From NCBI GenBank assembly GCA_001805885.1, contig MHHC01000064.1, positions 1 to 8,659 of the forward strand: DNA of 8,659 nucleotides, in the 5' to 3' direction. Every line of letters begins with the position of its first letter. The stretch's first letter is position 1. This stretch comes from Omnitrophica WOR_2 bacterium RIFCSPLOWO2_12_FULL_51_24 (lineage in GTDB: Bacteria; Omnitrophota; Gorgyraeia; Pluralincolimonadales; Pluralincolimonadaceae). The notes beneath the pieces are model-generated. The model was not told the DNA's origin. It saw nothing but the letters and a program-made list of their open reading frames with translations, and made no database searches. A program made the position numbers and the translations under genes. Below are positions 1 through 5,524 of this stretch, piece by piece.

Positions 1-1
1 C

Positions 2-661
2 GATATCGACCATGTCGGCGGTCTCGCTTCAGTCCTTGACGGACTAAAGGTGAGATATGTATTCGATAACGGCGCGACATCCGATACCTATGCCTACAGG
101 CATTTCAGCCGGGAGGTATCGGAGAATAGGATAGCCGCAGGCAGACGTTTCATTTTGAGGCGGGGCGATTCGATAGAAGGGGTAAAAGGCGTCAGCATCC
201 TTTGCCTGAATCCGCCTGCGGCATGGGCAAAAGACCATAGCGTATCCGTAAACGATATGTCCCTTGCCCTTAAAGTAGGGTTCGGCGGATCGGCGATGCT
301 GTTTTGCGGCGATATCGGAGAAAAGGCCATCTCCGAAGCGATGCTCATCTCGCCGCCGCTTCTAAAGTCAAGCCTGATCATGCTGCCGCACCATGGCGAG
401 AAGCTAAGTCCCTGGTCAGAAGCCTTTATTGACTCGGTCAGGCCTATTTACGCCGTAATCTCGCAAGGGAGAGCCGCTGGAGAAGTCTCCCGGTCAGAAG
501 ATACCCAGAGCCTTCTTTCCGCGAAGGGGATAAAAATCTTCCGCACTAACAACGGCGGGTCGGTTTTCGCCTCCATGGACGGCAAAAACCTTTCTGTGGA
601 TAATTTTGAAAGTAAATATAATCCCGGATTTTTCAATAGAAAAATCCGCCCCGAGCGTTAG
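2..661 (+). CDS. comEC: ComEC/Rec2-type protein, C-terminal metallo-beta-lactamase domain (5' partial)
   Basis: The frame is open from the first bases, so the gene begins upstream and 219 C-terminal residues are visible. They start in the metal-binding motif DIDHVGGL, the second half of the HxHxDH signature of the metallo-beta-lactamase fold. Further along are SLALKVGFGGSAMLFCGDI, matching the strand that ends in the conserved GD, and LPHHGE, matching the PHHG motif of ComEC C-termini. In ComEC this domain follows the membrane competence channel for DNA uptake. Only the soluble domain is seen here, so a free-standing MBL hydrolase cannot be excluded. The YGHP segment common near the end of ComEC is not recognisable; VISQGRAAGEVSRSED stands in its place. 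The last 14 or so codons, including the stop, lie inside a repeat that begins at 621, so the tail NPGFFNRKIRPER is probably repeat-derived and not part of the domain. Confidence 0.75.
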   Translation, partial: DIDHVGGLASVLDGLKVRYVFDNGATSDTYAYRHFSREVSENRIAAGRRFILRRGDSIEGVKGVSILCLNPPAAWAKDHSVSVNDMSLALKVGFGGSAMLFCGDIGEKAISEAMLISPPLLKSSLIMLPHHGEKLSPWSEAFIDSVRPIYAVISQGRAAGEVSRSEDTQSLLSAKGIKIFRTNNGGSVFASMDGKNLSVDNFESKYNPGFFNRKIRPER

Positions 662-717
662 CGAGGTATCCCAAATTTTGCTATTGCACAAAAAAGTGCA
701 TGAGAAAAATCCGGGAT
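621..717. repeat. 14-bp perfect inverted repeat spanning the comEC stop codon
   Basis: ATCCCGGATTTTTC at 621-634 is the exact reverse complement of GAAAAATCCGGGAT at 704-717. The left arm can also pair locally: CGGATTTTT (625-633) with AAAAATCCG (640-648), 9 bp with a 6-base loop. A further small hairpin, TGCAC (685-689) with GTGCA (696-700), lies inside. The left arm is translated as part of the comEC tail. It is likely part of the same repeat family as the adjoining element at 668-810. Confidence 0.75.
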
Positions 718-810
718 ACTCCGCCAAGCGGCTCAAAACCCCTTCGGGGTTTTTCGCGGCGGCCCTTCGGGCAAATTTTGCATGCGCTTCGCGCTAGCAA
801 AATTTGGGAT
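668..810. repeat. Dispersed multi-hairpin repeat, copy A
   Basis: The element is bounded by a 16-bp perfect inverted repeat: ATCCCAAATTTTGCTA at 668-683 and its reverse complement at 795-810. Its right part (708-806) resembles the copy at 8330-8428 and folds as consecutive hairpins. These are an outer CCGCC (721-725)/GGCGG (758-762) around AAAACCCC-TTC-GGGGTTTT (735-753), then GCCC-TTC-GGGC (762-772), then CAAATTTTGC (772-781)/GCAAAATTTG (797-806) capped by GCGC-TTC-GCGC. Shared sequence includes GGGATAC, CCGCCAAGC and CAAATTTTGC. Stems differ between the copies but stay paired, which points to selection on the fold or to recent derivation from a folded ancestor. It lies between the end of comEC and the promoter of the next gene. 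No coding potential is seen. Confidence 0.85.
735..754 (+). terminator. Probable intrinsic terminator after comEC
   Basis: The stem AAAACCCC (735-742) pairs with GGGGTTTT (746-753) over a TTC loop. The descending arm is part of a run of five T (750-754), the usual form of a Rho-independent terminator. A-tract/T-tract symmetry would let it act on both strands. It sits inside repeat copy A, 74 bases after the comEC stop and before the next promoter. The equivalent stem in copy B is not followed by a T run, so termination may not be the general role of the repeat. Confidence 0.6.
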
Positions 811-821
811 AAAATTTCACG

Positions 822-850
822 TTGACAAATAGCGCTTTGAAGTATAAAAT
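822..850 (+). promoter_or_regulatory. Sigma70-type promoter for the PilZ-bamD-lptE-holA run
   Basis: TTGACA at 822-827, a 17-base spacer, and TAAAAT at 845-850. The expected start of transcription is near 857, giving a leader of about 15 bases before the PilZ gene. It begins 12 bases after the palindromic repeat ends. Confidence 0.75.
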
Positions 851-872
851 TGATTCTACGAAGGGGTAATGT

Positions 873-1235
873 ATGCATTGGAAGGATGATTTCCCTGAGA
901 GAAGGCAGCAGCTCCGGGTCAACACGGCAATGTCTGTGCAGTATAGGGGTATTAGGCAGGCGGATGACTCTGTCGTAAATGCCATATCCAGGGATATTTC
1001 TACCGGCGGTGTTCGCCTGCTGGTGAACGAGTTCATCTCTGTATTCACGCGCCTTATCCTGGATATAGCAGTACCTTCTACGCCTAAGCCTGTCAGAGTG
1101 GTCTCGAAGGTCGCTTGGATACGCAAGAGGCCGTACGGCGAACAATATGAAGTCGGCGCCCAATTCATGGATATGTCGGAAGAAGATAAAAGGGGCGTGG
1201 GCGACTTTGTGGAGAGGTCGATCCCCAAGAGATAG
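873..1235 (+). CDS. PilZ-domain protein, probable cyclic-di-GMP receptor
   Basis: A 120-residue protein made up of one PilZ domain. The two c-di-GMP-binding signatures are both visible: RxxxR as R11-QQL-R15, and DxSxGG as D41-ISTGG within SRDISTGGVRLL. The C-terminal YEVGAQFMDMSEEDK matches the last beta strand (VGxxF) and the start of the closing helix of the family. Single-domain PilZ proteins bind c-di-GMP and pass the signal to a partner in motility, polysaccharide export or envelope functions; which partner is unknown here. The start at 873 has AAGGGG six bases upstream. An ATG at 869 opens only a six-codon reading frame. It is the first gene after the promoter at 822-850, and the BamD-like gene follows after 28 bases, so co-transcription with envelope-assembly genes is likely. 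Confidence 0.88.
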   Translation: MHWKDDFPERRQQLRVNTAMSVQYRGIRQADDSVVNAISRDISTGGVRLLVNEFISVFTRLILDIAVPSTPKPVRVVSKVAWIRKRPYGEQYEVGAQFMDMSEEDKRGVGDFVERSIPKR

Positions 1236-1263
1236 ACCCGTCTTGAGCGTCAAAATTAAAAAC

Positions 1264-2232
1264 ATGAGAAAATTGATGAGAAGATATCTTTTTGCTGTCG
1301 CGATAACGCTTCTATTCCTTTCCGTCTCGCCTGCGCTTCACGCCTACTGGATATGGACTCCCCAGACCGGCACCTGGATAAATCCAAAATGGGCCGTCAA
1401 AGACACGCCGCAGGAACAATTCGACTGGGCGATGAAATTCTATAATTCGAAAGATTATAAAAAAGCAGCGGAAGAATTTTTTAGGCTTGTCCGTTTCTAT
1501 CCGCAGGCCGAACTCGCCGCCGAATCTCAATATTACGCCGGTAAGTCTTACGAAGCTATAGAGGAATATGAGCAGGCGTTCAACGCCTATCAGAAGGGGA
1601 TCGAGACGTATCCCTTCTCAAAGCGCTTAGAAGAGATGATAGAGCGGGAGTACGAAATAGCCGGGAAATTTTACGCGGGAGAAAAAGTGAGGCTGTGGGG
1701 TATACCGACGTTCCCATCGGTGTATAAAGCTATTGAGATTTACCAGAAAGTGGTCGATAATGCGCCTTACGGAAAATTTGCCGAGCAGTCGCTATTCAAG
1801 ATAGGGGAATGCTACAAGAAGGCCGGAGATTATCAGCAGGCGAGGCTCGCGTTCCAGAAGCTGGTCGATGAGCACCCGGAGAGCAAGCTGGCGGAGGAGG
1901 CGAATTTCCAAGTCGGGCTTTGCGCTTCCCAGGCGTCTTTGAAACCCAGCTACGACCAATCGGTTACCGACGACGCGCTTAAGGAGATAGAGGATTTCGC
2001 GCGGCGCCATCCGGAATCGACACTTACCGGAGAGGCGGACAAGATGCGCGAATCTCTTCGCGAGAAGAAGGCCGAAAGCGATTACACTATCGCGGAGTTT
2101 TACTGGAAACAGAAATGGTACGACTCGGCCGAAGTATATTACAGGAACATAGTAGATAATTTTCCTGATACAAACGTGGCCAAAAAGGCCGATGAGAGAT
2201 TGAAGATAATAGAGAAGAAGGCCAAAAAATGA
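1264..2232 (+). CDS. bamD: BamD/YfiO-like TPR protein, outer-membrane assembly
   Basis: A protein of 322 residues. The N-terminus, MRKLMRRYLFAVAITLLF then SVSPALHA, is a clear signal peptide with a likely cleavage after AHA-type residues near position 27. The mature part opens with YWIWTPQTGTWINPKWAV and then has several tetratricopeptide-like helical pairs, for example AMKFYNSKDYKKAAEEFFRL, a middle block around AIEIYQKVVDNAPYGKFAEQ, and a final one around AEVYYRNIVDNFPDTNVAKK. This is the layout of BamD/YfiO, which docks with BamA to insert beta-barrel proteins. Unlike typical BamD there is no lipobox cysteine after the hydrophobic stretch, so it may be periplasmic or anchored by partners. 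The start is uncertain: 1264 has a poor ribosome site, and ATG at 1276 or TTG at 1243 are alternatives. Reading back to 1147 would overlap the PilZ gene heavily and bury the signal peptide. It overlaps lptE by 4 bases (ATGA). A general TPR scaffold is the alternative reading. Confidence 0.72.
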   Translation: MRKLMRRYLFAVAITLLFLSVSPALHAYWIWTPQTGTWINPKWAVKDTPQEQFDWAMKFYNSKDYKKAAEEFFRLVRFYPQAELAAESQYYAGKSYEAIEEYEQAFNAYQKGIETYPFSKRLEEMIEREYEIAGKFYAGEKVRLWGIPTFPSVYKAIEIYQKVVDNAPYGKFAEQSLFKIGECYKKAGDYQQARLAFQKLVDEHPESKLAEEANFQVGLCASQASLKPSYDQSVTDDALKEIEDFARRHPESTLTGEADKMRESLREKKAESDYTIAEFYWKQKWYDSAEVYYRNIVDNFPDTNVAKKADERLKIIEKKAKK

Positions 2233-2783
2233 AGGAAAGGCTTGCGTTCCTATCGGTGGCGCTCTGCCTAATCGCGATGGCCGGCTGCGGTTATTCGACC
2301 CACTCGCTGGCTTACAAGAAATCTACAACGATATTCATAAAACCGTTCGAGAATAAGGTCGATCTCAACATTAACACGGAATTATCGGACCGCAATCCTT
2401 ACAGGTTATACCGTCCGGGGATGGAGACGAAGATAACCGACGCGGTGATAAGCAGATTCCTCGTCGATGGTTATCTGAAAGTCGTCTCGAAAGAGGACCA
2501 GGCGGACCTGATCTTAAGCGGCGCGCTCCTCAACTTTGAGAAACAGCCCTTAAGATACGACCAGCTAAGCCAGAACGTAGAGGAATACAGGGCAAATATC
2601 ATAGTCGATATCTCGCTTGAGAATGCGACTAAAAGCAAAAGGGTCTGGAGTGAAAAAGGGTTTGTGGGTTTTTTCGAATATAATCAGACCGGGCCTAATT
2701 CCGTATCTGAAGATACCGCCATAAATAATGCTATCGCGGACCTGGCAAAAAGGATCGTCGAAAGGGCCGTCGAAGATTGGTAG
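2229..2783 (+). CDS. lptE: LptE-family LPS-assembly lipoprotein
   Basis: A 184-residue lipoprotein. The N-terminus MKERLAFLSVALCLIAMAGC ends in a lipobox (AMAG-C) with the lipidated cysteine at residue 20, followed by GYSTHSL, the GCGYS opening common in LptE. The body has the family pattern: KKSTTIFIKPFENK early on, TKITDAVISRFLVDGYLKVV as the amphipathic helix and strand, and ADLILSGALLNFEKQPLRY. LptE plugs the LptD barrel in the outer membrane and supports LPS delivery. Its presence argues for an LPS-type outer membrane. The start overlaps the stop of the BamD-like gene (ATGA), and its end overlaps the likely TTG start of holA by 7 bases, so translation of the three is probably coupled. 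Sequence conservation in LptE is low, and the call rests on lipobox, length and the lptE-holA gene order, which recurs in many Gram-negative bacteria. Confidence 0.78.
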   Translation: MKERLAFLSVALCLIAMAGCGYSTHSLAYKKSTTIFIKPFENKVDLNINTELSDRNPYRLYRPGMETKITDAVISRFLVDGYLKVVSKEDQADLILSGALLNFEKQPLRYDQLSQNVEEYRANIIVDISLENATKSKRVWSEKGFVGFFEYNQTGPNSVSEDTAINNAIADLAKRIVERAVEDW

Positions 2784-3685
2784 GACTGATTTACCTATTT
2801 TTGGGAATAGAGAACGCCCTCAAGGAAGAAGCTCTCCGCGAACTAAAGGATAAGACGCTTTCCGGCGGGAATCCGCAGGAAAGCGGCAACCCCGACCTCA
2901 ATTACAGTATATTCTATTCCGACCAGTTCGACCCACACGCTTTCCTGGACGCCGTAAACACGAATCCGTTCCTGAGCCCAGCCCGATTTGTCGTAATAAG
3001 AGATATAGATAAACTCCCGCAGGAGACGAGGGATCCGGTGATAAGTTACGCCAAAAATCCCTCAGAAAGCACTATCCTCGTCATGACGGCCGGCATATCA
3101 CCGAGGGAAGCGGCCGGCGATCCGTTCCTTTCCGAATTATCAAAATTAGCGAAGGTCCAGAATTTCGAAAACCTAAGCGGAGAAAGCCTGAGGCGTTATA
3201 TCCTCGGTAAGGCCGCCCTTTACAAAAAAGAGATCGGCCGGGACGCGATAGAACTGCTTATCGCAAAGGTCGGAAACGATCTTCAGAAATTGCGCATGGC
3301 GATAGAGAAACTTACCAGTTATGCCGGCGAGCGCGAGGCGATAGAAAAGAAGGATGTCGAGGCGCTCGTGGGAAAGTCGCTTGAGGAGACGGTCTTCGAT
3401 ATGACAAAGGCGATGATGAGCGGGCAGGCTTCACGTTCCCTTTTAATATTATCTGAACTTTTGAGGGAATCGGTGCGCCCGGAGAATATAATCGGGGCGA
3501 TGGGGGCCGGGGTAAAACGCGCCGCGAGGTCCAAAGGTCCTCCTGACCGGGCCAAGAAGTGGCTTAAAAAGTCCCTTTCTTATCTGGCTGAGGCAGACCG
3601 AGACTGCAAAAATAGGGACATTGATAAAAGGGTTATCCTGGAATCTCTCGTGGTGAGATTATCTGAGTTTAGCGAGCTTGCTTAG
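2777..3685 (+). CDS. holA: DNA polymerase III delta subunit (clamp loader)
   Basis: About 302 residues, close to the family's usual 320-345. The N-terminus IYLFLGIENALKEEALREL matches the delta-subunit pattern of a strand, a degenerate P-loop (G-E/D-x-x-L-KEE) and a helix. The middle segment ARFVVIRDIDKLPQE fits the strand after which the family has V-x-x-D/N-I-D-K-L. GRDAIELLIAKVGNDLQKLRMAIEKL is the conserved lid-domain helix pair, and the C-terminal helical domain ends in DIDKRVILESLVVRL. Delta opens the beta sliding clamp and loads it at primed DNA. There is no ATG near the start. TTG at 2777 is chosen because the first strand would be lost with the next in-frame TTG (2801). It overlaps the lptE stop. 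The 3' end overlaps rpsT on the other strand by 27 bp, with no terminator between them. Confidence 0.88.
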   Translation: MVGLIYLFLGIENALKEEALRELKDKTLSGGNPQESGNPDLNYSIFYSDQFDPHAFLDAVNTNPFLSPARFVVIRDIDKLPQETRDPVISYAKNPSESTILVMTAGISPREAAGDPFLSELSKLAKVQNFENLSGESLRRYILGKAALYKKEIGRDAIELLIAKVGNDLQKLRMAIEKLTSYAGEREAIEKKDVEALVGKSLEETVFDMTKAMMSGQASRSLLILSELLRESVRPENIIGAMGAGVKRAARSKGPPDRAKKWLKKSLSYLAEADRDCKNRDIDKRVILESLVVRLSEFSELA

Positions 3686-3922
3686 GATGCGGGCTCTCTT
3701 GCGCGATGCGGTATTTCTGTGTATGATGCCCTTGGCTCGCGCCTTGTCGAGTTTGGTTACGAGAGTAGCCCCGAGTTTCTTAGCTTCATCAGCCTGTTTT
3801 GCCGCTATAGCCATAGTGAACTTCTTGGCGAGGGACTTGAGCTCGGTATTGATCTTCTGGTTTCTCGTATGTCTCTTCTTGTCCTTGCGTATACTTTTGA
3901 ATGCAGATTTTAGATTAGGCAA
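3659..3922 (-). CDS. rpsT: Small ribosomal subunit protein bS20, UUG start
   Basis: The 87-residue product, opening with (M)PNLKSAFKSIRKDKK and closing with GIIHRNTASRKRARILSKL, is typical S20: basic, helical, binding 16S rRNA early in small-subunit assembly. The start is TTG at 3922-3920, placed so that the protein begins PNLKSA as in the family, with AAAGGAG (complement of 3931-3937) 8 bases upstream. An in-frame ATG at 3964-3962 would add 14 residues, but it lies upstream of the transcription start implied by the promoter at 3955-3983, so it cannot be used from that promoter. E. coli rpsT also starts with UUG, where the weak start is tied to autoregulation; the same control may hold here. 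It is divergent from murJ and convergent with holA. Confidence 0.94.
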   Translation of the reverse strand: MPNLKSAFKSIRKDKKRHTRNQKINTELKSLAKKFTMAIAAKQADEAKKLGATLVTKLDKARAKGIIHRNTASRKRARILSKLAKLR

Positions 3923-3954
3923 TTCCCTTTCTCCTTTCGAATTAAGATTGTGTA

Positions 3955-3983
3955 AAAATACCATATAGGGCGGAAAATGTCAA
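3955..3983 (-). promoter_or_regulatory. Sigma70-type promoter of rpsT, overlapping the murJ start codon
   Basis: On the minus strand TTGACA (complement of 3978-3983), a 17-base spacer, and TATTTT (complement of 3955-3960). Transcription should begin near 3948, about 25 bases before the UUG start. The -35 box covers the second and third bases of the murJ ATG and the codon after it, so the two genes share these bases. Confidence 0.75.
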
Positions 3984-5524
3984 CACATAAATCTCTGGCG
4001 AAATCGGCGGGAGTGATAGGCCTCGGCATATCCGCGAGCCGCATCCTTGGCTTCATAAGGGATATCGTGATAGCCGCCATCTTCGGGACCTCGATGCCTT
4101 TCCAGGCGTTTGTCGTCGCATTCAGGATACCAAACCTGCTGCGCGACCTGGTCGGTGAGGGCGCGGCAAATGCGGCCTTTGTCCCGGTTTTGACGGGGTA
4201 CGCCGCCACTAAGCCGAAAGAAGAGTTCTGGAAGCTGGCGCGGGTACTGCTCAACGCGATGACGGTAATCCTGGCGGCCATAACTGTGGCCGGCGTTATT
4301 TTTGCGCCGGTTATAGTCGCGATAATATCGCCGGGTTTCGTCAAGAATGCCGAGCTATTTCGGCTTACCGTTACCCTTACGCGGACGATCTTCCCGTACA
4401 TATTCCTCATCGGGCTTACTGCTTACACCACCGGCGTCCTTAATTCGTTAAAGCTTTTCGGCGCATCCTCGTTCAGCCAGCCCCTGTGGAATCTGGTATT
4501 TATTATGGCAGCCGTATTTTTATGCCCCATCATGAAGGTCCCGGTGATGGGGCTTGTTATCGGCGTGCTGGCCGGCGGTTTGCTTCAATTACTGGTCCAG
4601 CTGCCCCAATTGTTTAAGAGGGGATTGGGAATACCGCGCTTCAATAAATTCAAGCATCCGGCCTCGACGGAGATCGGGAAACTGCTTTTGCCGAGGGCCG
4701 TAGGCTCGAGCGTATATCAGTTGAACGTCATGGTGGATACGGCGCTCGCATCGTTGTCAGGCATAGTCGGTGAGGGCGCGATCGCTGCGATATATTATTC
4801 GAACAGGCTATGGCAGCTGCCGCTCGCGATATTTTCCACCGCGATCTCTCAGGCGATGCTTCCTACTTTGTCGGAGCATGCCGCCCGTAAGGATATCGAG
4901 AAATTCAAGGATACGCTTTCGTTCTCGCTGCGCTCGGTATTTTTCATGACCATACCGGCTGCGATCGGGCTTATAGTCCTGTCCGAGCCGATCGTGCGCG
5001 CATTATTCGAGAGAGGTTCTTTCGACGCTTATTCGACCAGGATAACCTCATCGGCCCTGTTGTATTTTTCGATAGGATTGTGCTCATATGCCGGAGTCAA
5101 GGTACTCGTCTCGGCATTCTATTCGCTTAAGGATACGGTCACACCGGTCAAGAACGCCTTTATGGCTTTCCTGCTTAACGCCGTGTTGAATGTGGTCCTG
5201 ATGTTCCCGATGAAAGTCGGAGGGCTCGCCCTTGCCACGTCTATCGCAAGCATATTCAACTTCTTCTCACTCTTTTATCTTTTGAGGAAGAAGATCGGCC
5301 CGCTCGGCGGCCGTAAGATACTCGCATCGTTTATGCGCGCCATGATGCCCGGCATTATCATGGGGATAGTCCTCATCTGGCTTAATGCTGTCTTGCACTT
5401 TAGGCCTGTCCTTCAGATAACGATCGTCATTCTCGCCGGAATGGCCACGTTCTTTACCGCCTGCCTCATATTCGACGTGAAGGAATTCAAGGGATTCATG
5501 AAATGGATATTAAGGAGAAGCTGA
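3977..5524 (+). CDS. murJ: Lipid II flippase MurJ (MviN)
   Basis: A 515-residue, very hydrophobic protein with about 14 membrane segments, the usual size and layout for MurJ. Family marks include SRILGFIRDIVIAAIFG in the first segment and loop, then VAFRIPNLLRDLVGEGAANA followed by AFVPVL, the most conserved MurJ stretch with functionally important arginines. Later come YYSNRLWQLPLAIF and the FERGSFDAYST loop (G-x-F). MurJ moves the Lipid II peptidoglycan precursor from the inner to the outer face of the inner membrane and belongs to the MOP exporter superfamily. The start ATG has only a modest GGGCGG upstream. No promoter could be placed with confidence; it must lie in the short gap shared with rpsT. 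Its last 22 bases overlap the start of uvrC, so the two are probably translated from one mRNA. Confidence 0.95.
   Translation: MSTHKSLAKSAGVIGLGISASRILGFIRDIVIAAIFGTSMPFQAFVVAFRIPNLLRDLVGEGAANAAFVPVLTGYAATKPKEEFWKLARVLLNAMTVILAAITVAGVIFAPVIVAIISPGFVKNAELFRLTVTLTRTIFPYIFLIGLTAYTTGVLNSLKLFGASSFSQPLWNLVFIMAAVFLCPIMKVPVMGLVIGVLAGGLLQLLVQLPQLFKRGLGIPRFNKFKHPASTEIGKLLLPRAVGSSVYQLNVMVDTALASLSGIVGEGAIAAIYYSNRLWQLPLAIFSTAISQAMLPTLSEHAARKDIEKFKDTLSFSLRSVFFMTIPAAIGLIVLSEPIVRALFERGSFDAYSTRITSSALLYFSIGLCSYAGVKVLVSAFYSLKDTVTPVKNAFMAFLLNAVLNVVLMFPMKVGGLALATSIASIFNFFSLFYLLRKKIGPLGGRKILASFMRAMMPGIIMGIVLIWLNAVLHFRPVLQITIVILAGMATFFTACLIFDVKEFKGFMKWILRRS

Noticed and set aside
621..810. CRISPR array or insertion sequence at the repeat region
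   Set aside because: There are no evenly spaced identical repeats with unique spacers, and no transposase reading frame or target duplication is visible.
681..1265. Minus-strand ORF of 194 residues (and another at 794-1228)
   Set aside because: They lie opposite the PilZ gene and the palindromic repeat. Their products show no domain pattern, while the plus-strand PilZ gene has motifs, ribosome site and promoter.
3920..3964. ATG start giving S20 a 14-residue extension
   Set aside because: The extension has no counterpart in the family, and the ATG lies upstream of the transcription start implied by the promoter. The UUG has a well-spaced ribosome site.
3678..3968. Plus-strand ORF of 96 hydrophobic residues opposite rpsT
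   Set aside because: It is antisense of the lysine-rich S20 gene, which turns into leucine and phenylalanine codons on the other strand. S20 is certain.
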